Shown: piece by piece, positions 16,111-23,872 of the stretch | Position numbering within the stretch: position 1 is the first letter of the stretch | How the letters are laid out: each line of letters starts with the position of its first letter | DNA from: RFTU01 sp046094505 | Lineage (GTDB): Bacteria; Pseudomonadota; Gammaproteobacteria; Burkholderiales; Burkholderiaceae_C | Length of the DNA: 52,050 nucleotides | Assembly: GCA_046094505.1 (NCBI GenBank) | Contig: JBJTHN010000032.1 | Span: 1 to 52,050 of the forward strand | Direction of reading: 5' to 3' | The notes under the pieces: generated by a model | Told to the model about the DNA's origin: nothing | Databases searched by the model: none | What the model saw: only the letters and a program-made list of their open reading frames with translations | Made by a program: the position numbers and the translations under genes

Positions 16111-17220
16111 TCAGAAGCGGTGGATCACACCAACCGACAGGGCCTGCTGATCGGCACCGGCCAGACCAGCTGCAGAGCCACGCGAGCCCCAGGCCGGCAG
16201 GATCGTCTGGGCGTTGGCAGCCGCAGCAGCGGTACCCTGGCTGACGAAGTTGCCCATGCCGTAGATGGCGCTGCGGGGGCTCAGTGCATAGCGAGCTTGC
16301 AGGCTGACCATGGAAGCGGAGCTGCCAGCGCTGTTGTTCACTTCGGTGTACTGCACCGCGGTGGACAGCTGCTTGCTGAAGTTGTAACCCACGGCCACGT
16401 TGTAGCCATCGCGCTTGACCAGGGAAGCGGCCACCGGGGTGGGGGCGTTTTGCTTGCTCTCAAAGGCGGTGGCAGCAAACGACAGGGGGCCCATCGTGTA
16501 CTTGGCGCCAAACAGCTGCGACTTCTTGCCGGCAGCGGTGGCCGGGGTGTTGCCAAAAGCAGCGTTGCCACCAGGAGCCACCGACAGGTCTTGCATGGAA
16601 GCGTGCACTTCCAGGCCGCCCTGCACGAAGCGACCAGCCAGGGCGGTCACGGTGCCGTTGCTGTCTTGGCCAGCAATGTTCGAAGGTGCGTACTGCGCCT
16701 GGATGGTCAGGCCACCCATGGCTGGGGCCGTGTAGGTGATGGCGTTCTTGATCCAGAAGTCAGCTGCGTTGGCAGCAGCAGCGGTCACCACGGTGGTGGA
16801 GTTGCTGTTCAGAATCTGGTTCTGGATCATGTTCAGGATCATCGGGTTCAGGCGACGGCCGAAGGTGATCTCACCAAAACCGCCAGCCAGACCGACCCAT
16901 GATGCACGGCGGAACAGAGCGCCGCTGTTGATGCCCGAAGCGGTGCCGTCGAAGGCGCCGTTGGTGGGGTCCAGGTCGGCTTCCACGTTGAACACGGCGC
17001 GCAGGCCACCACCCAGGTTCTCGGAACCGCGCATGCCCCACAGGGAAGAGGCCACGTTGCTGCCGGTCACGCCGGTGAAGCTGCCAACGGCCGACTTGTT
17101 CACGTTGGTGACCGAGGCGTCGATCACGCCGTACAGGGTCACGGAAGAGGCGGGGGCCGACTGTGCGAAAGCGGCGGTGGAAGCAGCCAGAGCGGCCAAA
17201 GCGACAAGGGTTTTCTTCAC
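16111..17220 (-). CDS. Gram-negative trimeric porin (classical betaproteobacterial type)
   Basis: An outer-membrane beta-barrel porin for small hydrophilic solutes. I chose a GTG start at 17220, preceded by AGGAGA; it gives a standard signal peptide (VKKTLVALAALAASTAAFAQ) and 369 residues. The mature protein starts SSVTLYGVIDASV, has WGMRGSENLGGGLRAVFNVE and ends VGVIHRF with the C-terminal phenylalanine needed for BAM insertion. Loop regions are rich in A, T and N. The gene is followed by a strong terminator and is probably monocistronic. Neighbouring peptide transport genes make uptake of peptides a possible role, but that is only context. Confidence 0.95.
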   Translation of the reverse strand: MKKTLVALAALAASTAAFAQSAPASSVTLYGVIDASVTNVNKSAVGSFTGVTGSNVASSLWGMRGSENLGGGLRAVFNVEADLDPTNGAFDGTASGINSGALFRRASWVGLAGGFGEITFGRRLNPMILNMIQNQILNSNSTTVVTAAAANAADFWIKNAITYTAPAMGGLTIQAQYAPSNIAGQDSNGTVTALAGRFVQGGLEVHASMQDLSVAPGGNAAFGNTPATAAGKKSQLFGAKYTMGPLSFAATAFESKQNAPTPVAASLVKRDGYNVAVGYNFSKQLSTAVQYTEVNNSAGSSASMVSLQARYALSPRSAIYGMGNFVSQGTAAAAANAQTILPAWGSRGSAAGLAGADQQALSVGVIHRF

Positions 17221-17427
17221 TTGAAGGTTCTCCTGGTTAGAAAAATCGCGCTTTGTCGAGCCAGGGGGCCGACAAAGAGACACAGAACTCCCGATTGGGA
17301 AGCTTTCGACATTTCATCAGCGAAACGGGGCTTCGGCCAGTTCGACCCTACCGGAAATCCTGATTATGTTGCTTGGTTACAACGAGACGGGCAGCGCCTG
17401 CTCACGCCGCGGAGAGATGATTCCCCT

Positions 17428-18075
17428 ATGAGCACCCGCAGCCTTTCCCGACTGGACCACTGGCTCTCCACCGTGGACCAGACCCTGCGCACCCTTTCGG
17501 GCGGCGTCTCGGCCACCCGCCCGGCGCCCGTGCCGCCAACACCCCAACCGCCCCAGGCTCTGTCTGAAGAGGACCGGCGCCACTCAGCGGCCCTGATGCG
17601 CGTCAACCATGTGGGTGAGGTGTGCGCGCAGGCGCTCTACCAAGCCCAGGCCCTGACCGCCCGCACCCCTGAACTGCGCGCCAAGATGCTCCAAGCCGCG
17701 CAAGAGGAAATCGACCACTTGGTGTGGACCCGGCAGCGGTTGGACCAGCTTCAGGACCGCCCCAGCCTGCTCAACCCCCTTTGGTTTGCCGGGGCCTTTG
17801 CGATCGGCCTGGCGGCCGGACGTGCGGGTGACGCGGTGAGCCTGGGTTTCGTGGTGGAAACCGAACGGCAGGTTGAAGAGCACCTGGCCTCACACCTGGA
17901 GCGGCTGCCGGCGCACGACGCAGCCTCACGGGCCATCGTTGACCAGATGCGCCACGACGAGGCTCGGCACGGCCGAGAGGCCCGAGAAGCCGGCGCCGCC
18001 TCGATGCCCGCCATGCTTCAAGGCCTCATGCGCGCGGCAGCCAAGGTGATGACCACCACCGCGCACCGCCTGTAG
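17428..18075 (+). CDS. coq7: Ubiquinone biosynthesis hydroxylase Coq7 (DMQ hydroxylase)
   Basis: Coq7 is a di-iron carboxylate monooxygenase that hydroxylates demethoxyubiquinone in the penultimate ring modification of ubiquinone synthesis. The 215-residue protein starts MSTRSLSRLD. It shows the iron ligands in a repeated E...ExxH pattern: RVNHVGEVCAQALY, AQEEIDHLVW, VETERQVEEHL and RHDEARHG. A Pro-rich stretch around residues 30-45 precedes the catalytic part. A reading from 17221 is possible in frame, but it has no family similarity and crosses the porin's promoter region. The gene is divergent from the porin and converges on the OsmC gene. Confidence 0.94.
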   Translation: MSTRSLSRLDHWLSTVDQTLRTLSGGVSATRPAPVPPTPQPPQALSEEDRRHSAALMRVNHVGEVCAQALYQAQALTARTPELRAKMLQAAQEEIDHLVWTRQRLDQLQDRPSLLNPLWFAGAFAIGLAAGRAGDAVSLGFVVETERQVEEHLASHLERLPAHDAASRAIVDQMRHDEARHGREAREAGAASMPAMLQGLMRAAAKVMTTTAHRL

Positions 18076-18143
18076 CGCCCAATTGTAGGGCCCAAGGCGG
18101 CCCCCGCCGGCTGCTCTACCACGGTTTGCCCGCGGCCAGCGGG

Positions 18144-18566
18144 CTAGGCTTCCACCACCTCGTGCGAGGTCACCACCTCAGCGGTGCGGCCCAACATGAT
18201 GGTGGCCGAGCAGTACTTTTCATGGGACAGGGCAATGGCGCGCTCCACCGCGGCGGCCGACAGACCCCGCCCCCTTACCACGAAGTGCATTGCAATGCGG
18301 GTGAACACCTTGGGGTCTTGCTCGGCGCGCTCGGCCGAGACGCGCACCTGGCACCCCCGCACGTCGTGACGGCCGCGCTTGAGGATCAACACCACATCGT
18401 AGGCGGTGCAGCCGCCGGCGCCCACCAACAGCATCTCCATGGGGCGCGGCGCCAGGTTGCGCCCGCCACCCTCGGGTGCGCCGTCCATGTTCACCAGGTG
18501 CCCGCTGCCGGTTTCGGCGCCGAAGGCCATGCCGCTGCCCGGCATCCAACTCACTGTGCATTCCAT
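18144..18566 (-). CDS. OsmC/Ohr-family protein (YhfA-like)
   Basis: OsmC-like proteins reduce peroxides, usually with two redox cysteines. The 140-residue protein starts MECTVSWMPGSGMAFGAETG with AAGGAAG upstream as ribosome site. It has RPMEMLLVGAGGCTAYDVV and HEKYCSATIMLG, the two conserved cysteine positions of the family. The longer reading from 18632 has an unrelated N-terminus. The YhfA-like branch is less well characterised than OsmC and Ohr, so the substrate is unknown. It is monocistronic, between convergent coq7 and a divergent small-RNA/ilvA region. Confidence 0.9.
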   Translation of the reverse strand: MECTVSWMPGSGMAFGAETGSGHLVNMDGAPEGGGRNLAPRPMEMLLVGAGGCTAYDVVLILKRGRHDVRGCQVRVSAERAEQDPKVFTRIAMHFVVRGRGLSAAAVERAIALSHEKYCSATIMLGRTAEVVTSHEVVEA

Positions 18567-18684
18567 GTTTGTGCTTCCTTGATGTAGGCCTGTGAAACAG
18601 CCTGGAGACGGGCCCACGAGCGTGCGCCGCATGGGCCCAAATGGCCCTGCAATTGTCGCGGCGCAGCATACGCGGTGCTAGACT

Positions 18685-18796
18685 ACAAACCACGAAGACA
18701 AGCCCGCGTGACACCCGAATACGGGCATCTTTACCGATTGTCTCCTCCACCTCTCAAGGTGGTTCAGGCCCAGGGTTCACGCCCTGGGCCTTTTTT
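18685..18796 (+). ncRNA. Candidate small RNA upstream of ilvA, with an anti-Shine-Dalgarno-like loop
   Basis: The 259-base gap between the OsmC gene and ilvA holds what looks like a complete small transcription unit. A promoter-like pair (TTGTCG at 18653-18658 and a TG-extended TAGACT near 18679-18684, spacing longer than ideal) is followed by about 110 bases that end in a perfect terminator. Within it lies TCTCCTCC (18741-18748), an anti-Shine-Dalgarno-like sequence, next to a small hairpin CCACC-TCTCAA-GGTGG (18747-18762). Reading frames through it carry no Ile, Thr or Val run, so a classical leader-peptide attenuator for ilvA is unlikely. It could still be a 5' leader of ilvA. I cannot name an RNA family. 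Confidence 0.5.
18767..18796 (+). terminator. Intrinsic terminator upstream of ilvA
   Basis: A perfect 9-bp stem (GGCCCAGGG with CCCTGGGCC, loop TTCACG) is followed by six T residues. It ends 29 bases before the ilvA ATG. It terminates either a small RNA or an attenuated ilvA leader. Confidence 0.93.
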
Positions 18797-18825
18797 CAGG
18801 CCCGTGCCCGACAATCGGACCCACG

Positions 18826-20343
18826 ATGCCCCAGAAAACCGAATACCTCAAGCGCATCCTCACCGCCCGCGTGTACGACGTAGCGGTGGAGTCTGCCCTG
18901 GAGCCGGCGCGCAACCTGTCGCGCCGCCTGGACAACCTCGTCCTGCTCAAGCGCGAAGACCAGCAACCGGTCTTCAGCTTCAAGCTGCGCGGGGCCTATA
19001 ACAAGATGGCGCACCTGAGCGCCGAGCAGCTGGTGCGCGGCGTGATTTGCGCTTCCGCAGGCAACCACGCGCAGGGTGTGGCCCTGAGCGCCCGCAAGCT
19101 GGGCACACAGGCTCTGGTGGTGATGCCGGTGACCACCCCCAAGGTCAAGGTCGAGGCGGTGCAAGCCCTGGGCGGCACCGTGGTGCTCGAGGGTGAGAGC
19201 TACTCGGACGCCCACCAGCACGCGCTGAAGCTGCAAGCCGAGCAGGATCTGGTGTTCGTGCACCCCTTTGATGATCCCGATGTGATTGCCGGCCAAGGCA
19301 CCATCGGCATGGAAATCCTGCGCCAGCACCAAGGCCCCATTGATGCGGTCTTCGTGGCCATTGGCGGTGGTGGCCTGATCTCCGGCGTGGCCAGCTACCT
19401 CAAAGCCGTGCGCCCAGAGATTCGGGTGATTGGTGTGCAAACCCATGACTCCAACGCCATGCAACAGTCGGTGCAGGCCGGGCACCGGGTGCAGCTGCAC
19501 GATGTGGGCCTGTTCTCGGACGGCACGGCGGTCAAGCTGGTGGGCGAAGAAACCTTCCGGCTGACCCGTGACTTGGTGGACGACTTCGTGTTGGTGGACA
19601 CCGATGAGGTGTGCGCCGCCATCAAGGATGTGTTTCAAGACACGCGAAGCGTCGTGGAGCCTGCCGGCGCCCTGGGCGTGGCCGCCATCAAGCAGTATGT
19701 GCAACGGCACGGCCTACAAGGCCAAACCCTGGTGGCCATCACCTGCGGCGCCAACATGAACTTTGACCGCCTGCGCTTCGTGGCCGAGCGTGCGGAGTTC
19801 GGCGAGCAGCGTGAAGCCCTGTTTGCCGTCACCATTCCCGAGCGGCCCGGGGCCTTCAAGGCCTTCTGCGAGGCCGTGGGCCCGCGCAGCGTCACCGAGT
19901 TCAATTACCGCATGTCCGACACCGATGCGGCCCACGTATTCGTGGGCCTGAGCATCCAGCGGCGCGATGAAGCCGCGCAGATCGCGCGGCACTTTGAAGC
20001 CTTGGGCTTTGGCACCGTGGACCTCACGGACGACGAACTGGCCAAGGAGCACGCACGCCACCTGGTGGGCGGGCGGGCACCCCTGGCCACCGATGAGCGC
20101 TTGCTGCGCTTCGTGTTCCCGGAACGCCCCGGCGCGCTGCTCAAGTTCCTGTCGTCGATGAACCCGGCCTGGAACATCAGCCTGTTCCACTACCGCAACC
20201 AAGGTGCCGATTACGGCCGCGTGTTGGTGGGCCTGCAGATTCCAGCCGAAGAGGAAGCCGAGCTCCAACGGTTTCTGAAGGACCTGGACTACCCGTGGGT
20301 GGACGAGACCACCAACCCGGTCTACCGCTTGTTCCTGCGCTAG
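18826..20343 (+). CDS. ilvA: Threonine ammonia-lyase, biosynthetic (threonine deaminase)
   Basis: IlvA converts threonine to 2-oxobutanoate, the first step to isoleucine. The 505-residue protein has the PLP lysine in FSFKLRGAYN (K53), the phosphate-binding glycine loop AIGGGGLISG and, after about residue 325, two ACT-like regulatory domains (each starting near FAVTIPERPGAFKAF and LRFVFPERPGALLKF). These are the isoleucine/valine-responsive part of the long biosynthetic form. The ATG at 18826 follows the terminator above closely, so its promoter is either upstream of, or overlaps, that hairpin. Its TAG shares CTAG with the convergent gspC stop. Confidence 0.97.
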   Translation: MPQKTEYLKRILTARVYDVAVESALEPARNLSRRLDNLVLLKREDQQPVFSFKLRGAYNKMAHLSAEQLVRGVICASAGNHAQGVALSARKLGTQALVVMPVTTPKVKVEAVQALGGTVVLEGESYSDAHQHALKLQAEQDLVFVHPFDDPDVIAGQGTIGMEILRQHQGPIDAVFVAIGGGGLISGVASYLKAVRPEIRVIGVQTHDSNAMQQSVQAGHRVQLHDVGLFSDGTAVKLVGEETFRLTRDLVDDFVLVDTDEVCAAIKDVFQDTRSVVEPAGALGVAAIKQYVQRHGLQGQTLVAITCGANMNFDRLRFVAERAEFGEQREALFAVTIPERPGAFKAFCEAVGPRSVTEFNYRMSDTDAAHVFVGLSIQRRDEAAQIARHFEALGFGTVDLTDDELAKEHARHLVGGRAPLATDERLLRFVFPERPGALLKFLSSMNPAWNISLFHYRNQGADYGRVLVGLQIPAEEEAELQRFLKDLDYPWVDETTNPVYRLFLR

Positions 20344-20789
20344 GGGCGGCCGGTGGCGGCAGGCGGCAGGAGGGGTGCCTCCAAGGTCACGCTGGTGGCG
20401 CCGCCCGGGGGGCCAATCTTCACCGTGTGCGCCGTGACCTCCAACACCACCCGCGTGGCGTCCACGGCGTCGCCGGGTTTGTAGGCGCGGGTGGCTTGGC
20501 CACCCACCGACAGCAGCGCCACGCCTTGGGCCGAGGGGCGAACCGGGCCGGCCACACCAAGCAAGCGCAGGCCCGGGGCGTCTGACACCGCGCGGCCCAG
20601 GGGTGCAGTGGGTGCGGCGGGGCTCAACAGGCCCGACCAATCGGCCGGCGGCACAGGCGCCTGCTCGGCCAAGGCCAGGGTGCCCGTGCGGTCCGAGGGG
20701 CTTGCCGGCCCGAACCATGGCATCAGCCAGGCCACGGCGCTGACGCCCACGGCCAACCACAAGGCGAATGTCATCAATCGGATCCCCAT
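20340..20789 (-). CDS. gspC: Type II secretion protein GspC (short, no PDZ domain)
   Basis: GspC links the inner-membrane platform of the type II secretion system to the secretin GspD. The ATG at 20789 gives 149 residues: a short cytoplasmic tail and membrane helix (MTFALWLAVGVSAVAWLMPWF), a Pro/Ala linker, and the homology region GLRLLGVAGPVRPSAQGVALL with ATRAYKPGDAVDATRVVLEV. It stops at the end of that region; there is no C-terminal PDZ or coiled coil. An upstream start at 21083 would overlap gspG. It is transcribed away from gspG, with only 76 bases between the starts. A TATGAT at 20799-20804 on the minus strand could be its -10, which would make the message nearly leaderless. Confidence 0.85.
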   Translation of the reverse strand: MGIRLMTFALWLAVGVSAVAWLMPWFGPASPSDRTGTLALAEQAPVPPADWSGLLSPAAPTAPLGRAVSDAPGLRLLGVAGPVRPSAQGVALLSVGGQATRAYKPGDAVDATRVVLEVTAHTVKIGPPGGATSVTLEAPLLPPAATGRP

Positions 20790-20865
20790 TGCCTGCGTAT
20801 CATAGATGCAGGCCAACGGTGCACACGCCTGCACGGTGGCAGCCCTCCCTTCACACGCGTGTCCT

Positions 20866-21336
20866 ATGCAACATACGGCCCCATTCCCCTGCACAAACCG
20901 ACCAGCCCCCGCAGCGGCCAAACAGCGCCGCCAAGCAGGCTTCACCCTGATTGAGCTGATGGTGGTGCTGGTGATCATTGGCGTGTTGGCAGCCCTGGTG
21001 GTGCCCAATGTGCTGGACCGCGCCGATGACGCACGCGTCACTGCGGCCCGAACCGACGTGGCCAACCTGACCCAAGCCCTCAAGCTCTACAAGCTGGACA
21101 ACCTGCGCTACCCCAGCCAGGAGCAGGGCCTGCAAGCCCTGGTGGCCAAGCCCACGGCAGGTCCACCGGCAGCAAACTGGAAGCCCTACCTCGACAAGCT
21201 GCCCCAAGACCCCTGGGGCCAGCCCTATCAGTACTTGGTTCCCGGCTTGAAGGGCGAAGTGGATGTCTTCAGCTGGGGTGCCGATGGCAAAGCCGGCGGC
21301 TCGGGGCGTGATGCTGACATCGGGTCCTGGCAGTAG
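20866..21336 (+). CDS. gspG: Type II secretion major pseudopilin GspG
   Basis: GspG is the main subunit of the periplasmic pseudopilus. From the ATG at 20866 it has 156 residues, with a 24-residue leader ending RQAG before FTLIELMVVLVIIGVLAALV, the prepilin peptidase cleavage site with Glu at +5. The mature domain contains DNLRYPSQEQGLQALV, DPWGQPYQYLVPG and FSWGADGKAGGSGRDADIGSW, including the calcium-site loop typical of GspG. An earlier ATG at 20806 is in frame, but its leader would be 44 residues. First gene of the gspG-to-gspF operon. Confidence 0.95.
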   Translation: MQHTAPFPCTNRPAPAAAKQRRQAGFTLIELMVVLVIIGVLAALVVPNVLDRADDARVTAARTDVANLTQALKLYKLDNLRYPSQEQGLQALVAKPTAGPPAANWKPYLDKLPQDPWGQPYQYLVPGLKGEVDVFSWGADGKAGGSGRDADIGSWQ

Positions 21337-21826
21337 CCCATCGAGCTCATCGGCGCAGGGTGGCTTCACCCTGTTGGAGTTGCTGATCGTGGTGGCGGTC
21401 ATCGCCGTGGCCTCGGGTTTGTCCATCCTGGCCCTGCGCGACCCCGCCGGTCAGCGCTTGGAGCAGGAAGCCGCCCGCTTGGCGGCCCTGTTGGATGCGG
21501 CGCGCCTGGAGTCTCGAACCAGTGGGCAGGCCGTGAGCTGGCAGCCCATCGCCACGCCCCAGGCCGACTTTCGCTTTGAGCCGCCTTTGGCGGCGATGGG
21601 CGGCTCCAGCACCCCGGGCGGCAGCGCCGCCTCGCGTTCGGTGGACGCTTGGCCCACGCAGTGGCTGCACCCTGGTGTGCAGTCCGAGGTCATCGGTGCA
21701 CCGCGCCTGGTGCTCGGCCCGGAACCCCTGCTGCCGCCCCAGCGTGTGCGCCTGCGGCTCGCAGGCCAAGAGCTGGTCTTGGCCTCCGATGGCTTGGGTG
21801 GCTTTCGAGTGGAGGACCGCCGGTGA
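21311..21826 (+). CDS. gspH: Type II secretion minor pseudopilin GspH
   Basis: GspH is a minor pseudopilin near the tip of the pseudopilus. The 171-residue protein has a short Ser-rich leader ending QGG before FTLLELLIVVAVIAVASGL, with Glu at +5. A soluble domain follows (LEQEAARLAALLDAARLESR, VRLRLAGQELVLASDGLGGF). The ATG at 21311 overlaps the gspG end by 26 bases. The next gene starts inside its stop codon. Confidence 0.9.
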   Translation: MLTSGPGSSPSSSSAQGGFTLLELLIVVAVIAVASGLSILALRDPAGQRLEQEAARLAALLDAARLESRTSGQAVSWQPIATPQADFRFEPPLAAMGGSSTPGGSAASRSVDAWPTQWLHPGVQSEVIGAPRLVLGPEPLLPPQRVRLRLAGQELVLASDGLGGFRVEDRR

Positions 21827-22197
21827 AGCGGCCCGCACCCCAGCGCCACGGGGGCTTCACCCTCATCGAAGTGCTGGTGGCGCTGGCCGTGCTGTCGGTG
21901 ACGCTGGCCGCGGGGCTGAAGGCCGCTGGCGCGCTGGTGCTCAATGCGCAACGCCAGGCCCAGGTCTCGGCGGCCCAATGGTGTGCCGACAACCACCTCA
22001 CCGAACTCAAGCTCACCCGGGCCTTTCCCGGCACCGGGCAGGGTGAGTTCAGCTGCGAACAACTGGGGGTGCGCTACCGCGGCCAAACCCGCACCCAGAA
22101 CACCCCCAACCCGAACTTCCGGCGCGTGGATGTGCAGATCTTCAACGAAGAGGGCTATGGGCTGCTGACGGTGTCCACCGTCCTGTCACGCTTCTGA
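21823..22197 (+). CDS. gspI: Type II secretion minor pseudopilin GspI
   Basis: GspI, with GspJ and GspK, starts assembly of the pseudopilus. The GTG at 21823 overlaps the gspH stop (GTGA), giving 124 residues. The leader KRPAPQRHGG precedes FTLIEVLVALAVLSVTLAAG, then AAQWCADNHLTELKL and the C-terminal RRVDVQIFNEEGYGLLTVST. The length and order are as expected. A longer upstream reading would lie inside gspH. Confidence 0.92.
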   Translation: MKRPAPQRHGGFTLIEVLVALAVLSVTLAAGLKAAGALVLNAQRQAQVSAAQWCADNHLTELKLTRAFPGTGQGEFSCEQLGVRYRGQTRTQNTPNPNFRRVDVQIFNEEGYGLLTVSTVLSRF

Positions 22198-22199
22198 CC

Positions 22200-22871
22200 A
22201 TGCCACGCCCAGACCCCCACATCCAGCGGTCCAGCGGTGGCTTCACCCTCATTGAAGTGCTGGTGGCCCTGGTGGTGATGTCCGTGTTGGCGGGGCTGTC
22301 CTGGCAGGCGGTGGACGCCATGATCCGAACCCGGCAGGCGGTGGAGCAGCAATCACAGCGCTTGGTGGTGCTGGGAACCGCGCTGGCCCAGTGGGAGCAG
22401 GACCTGCAGCAGGTGTTGACCGATGCGCCGCTGCCTGCACTGCACTTCGACGGCGCACGGCTGCGGGTGTTGCGGCGCGCGCCCGGTGGCGTGCAACTGG
22501 TGGTGTGGTCGGTGCGCAATGGGCAATGGCAGCGTTGGGCCTCTGCACCCACGGCGCTGGAGGCCGAGCTGCGGCAAACCTGGGCGCAGGCCCCACAGCT
22601 GCTCGGGCGCGAGCCGGGCCACATCACCCTGGCCCAGGGCGTGGGCGCGTGGCAGCTGTACTTCTTCCGGGGCAACGCCTGGTCCAACGCCCAGTCCAGT
22701 GGTGACCTGGTCAACCCCGGCACCAACCCCGGCACCGGGCAACCCAGCGCAGCGGGTGCGCCCACGCGCGAGCGGCTCCCACAAGGGGTGCGCCTGGTCA
22801 TGAGCCTGCAGGGGGAGTCGGGCCTGGGCGCCCTGCAGCGCGACGTGTTGGTGCCCGGAGGGCAGCCATGA
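22200..22871 (+). CDS. gspJ: Type II secretion minor pseudopilin GspJ
   Basis: A minor pseudopilin of the tip complex, 223 residues. The leader ends SSGG before FTLIEVLVALVVMSVLAGLS, with Glu at +5. QAVDAMIRTRQAVEQQSQRL and VLVPGGQP at the end fit the family. It starts two bases after gspI stops and overlaps gspK by four bases. Confidence 0.92.
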   Translation: MPRPDPHIQRSSGGFTLIEVLVALVVMSVLAGLSWQAVDAMIRTRQAVEQQSQRLVVLGTALAQWEQDLQQVLTDAPLPALHFDGARLRVLRRAPGGVQLVVWSVRNGQWQRWASAPTALEAELRQTWAQAPQLLGREPGHITLAQGVGAWQLYFFRGNAWSNAQSSGDLVNPGTNPGTGQPSAAGAPTRERLPQGVRLVMSLQGESGLGALQRDVLVPGGQP

Positions 22872-23872
22872 TGCGCAGGACACCAGCCCCACGCGGCCAC
22901 CAGCGCGGCGCCGCTTTGCTGCTGGCCCTGGTGGTGGTAACGGTGATCGCGTCCCTGGCGGGCTCCATGGTGTGGCACCAATGGCGGTCGGTGCAGGCGG
23001 AATCGGCCGAACGTGCCCGGCTGCAGGCCCACTGGGTGTTGCTGGGTGCCCTGGATTGGGGGCGGCTCATCCTGCGCGAAGACAGCCGTGGCAGCCAGAT
23101 CGACCACTTGGGCGAACCGTGGGCCTTGCCCTTGCAAGAGGCGCGGCTGTCCACCTTTTTGGCAGAAGGACGCGAGGACCTCGAAGACAACCCGGCCCTG
23201 CAGGCCTTCGTGTCGGGCGCCATCACCGATGCCCAATCCCGCTTCAACCTGCGCAACCTGGTGGTCAACGGGGCCTTGTCCGTGCCGGCCTTGCGCACCC
23301 TGGAGCGCATTGCCCGAGCAGCCGAGGTGGAGCCGGCCGTGGTAGGCCTGATCAGCCAAGGTGTGCAGCGCAGCTGGCTGCCCAAACCAGCCGAAGGGCA
23401 GCAGGCCACAGCCTCAGCCGCAGCGATGCTGTCACCCGAGCGCCTGAGCGACCTGTCGTGGTGGGGAGTGGCCCCGCAAGACCTGGAACGCTTGCGGCCC
23501 TGGCTGAGCCTGCTGCCTGTGCCCACCCCCTTGAATGTGAACACCGCCACGGCACCCCTGTTGGCGGTGGCGCTGGAGGGCGTGGACACGGCCCTGGCCC
23601 AGCGTATCGTGCAGCAGCGCAGCACCGCGCCGTTCAAGTCGACCGAGGCCGTGCTGGCCCTGCTGCCCCCCAGCGAGGGTGGCAACCGCGCGGCAGGCCT
23701 GTCGGTTCAATCGAATTTCTTCGAGCTGCAGGGCCGGCTGCGGCTGGGCCAGCGCCTGTTTGAAGAACGGATCTTGGTGGAGCGGCGGCAACTGGACATG
23801 GTGGTGCTCAGCCGTGAGCGCCTGGCCCCTGGCGTGGCCCGCCCAAACCCTGTTAGCCTTCAGAGCCCATGA
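22868..23872 (+). CDS. gspK: Type II secretion minor pseudopilin GspK
   Basis: GspK caps the pseudopilus tip and is the largest minor pseudopilin (334 residues here). The leader ends HQRG before AALLLALVVVTVIASLAG; as is usual for GspK, position +5 is not glutamate. The big alpha-helical insert contains DAQSRFNLRNLV, with TPLNVNTATAPLLAVAL (a helix-hairpin-helix-like region) further on. ATGA overlaps join it to gspJ and gspL. Confidence 0.93.
   Translation: MMRRTPAPRGHQRGAALLLALVVVTVIASLAGSMVWHQWRSVQAESAERARLQAHWVLLGALDWGRLILREDSRGSQIDHLGEPWALPLQEARLSTFLAEGREDLEDNPALQAFVSGAITDAQSRFNLRNLVVNGALSVPALRTLERIARAAEVEPAVVGLISQGVQRSWLPKPAEGQQATASAAAMLSPERLSDLSWWGVAPQDLERLRPWLSLLPVPTPLNVNTATAPLLAVALEGVDTALAQRIVQQRSTAPFKSTEAVLALLPPSEGGNRAAGLSVQSNFFELQGRLRLGQRLFEERILVERRQLDMVVLSRERLAPGVARPNPVSLQSP

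Noticed and set aside
18685..18825. Leader-peptide attenuator for ilvA
   Set aside because: A terminator is present, but I found no short frame with repeated Ile, Val or Thr codons, nor a clear antiterminator pairing; a small RNA or plain terminator fits better.
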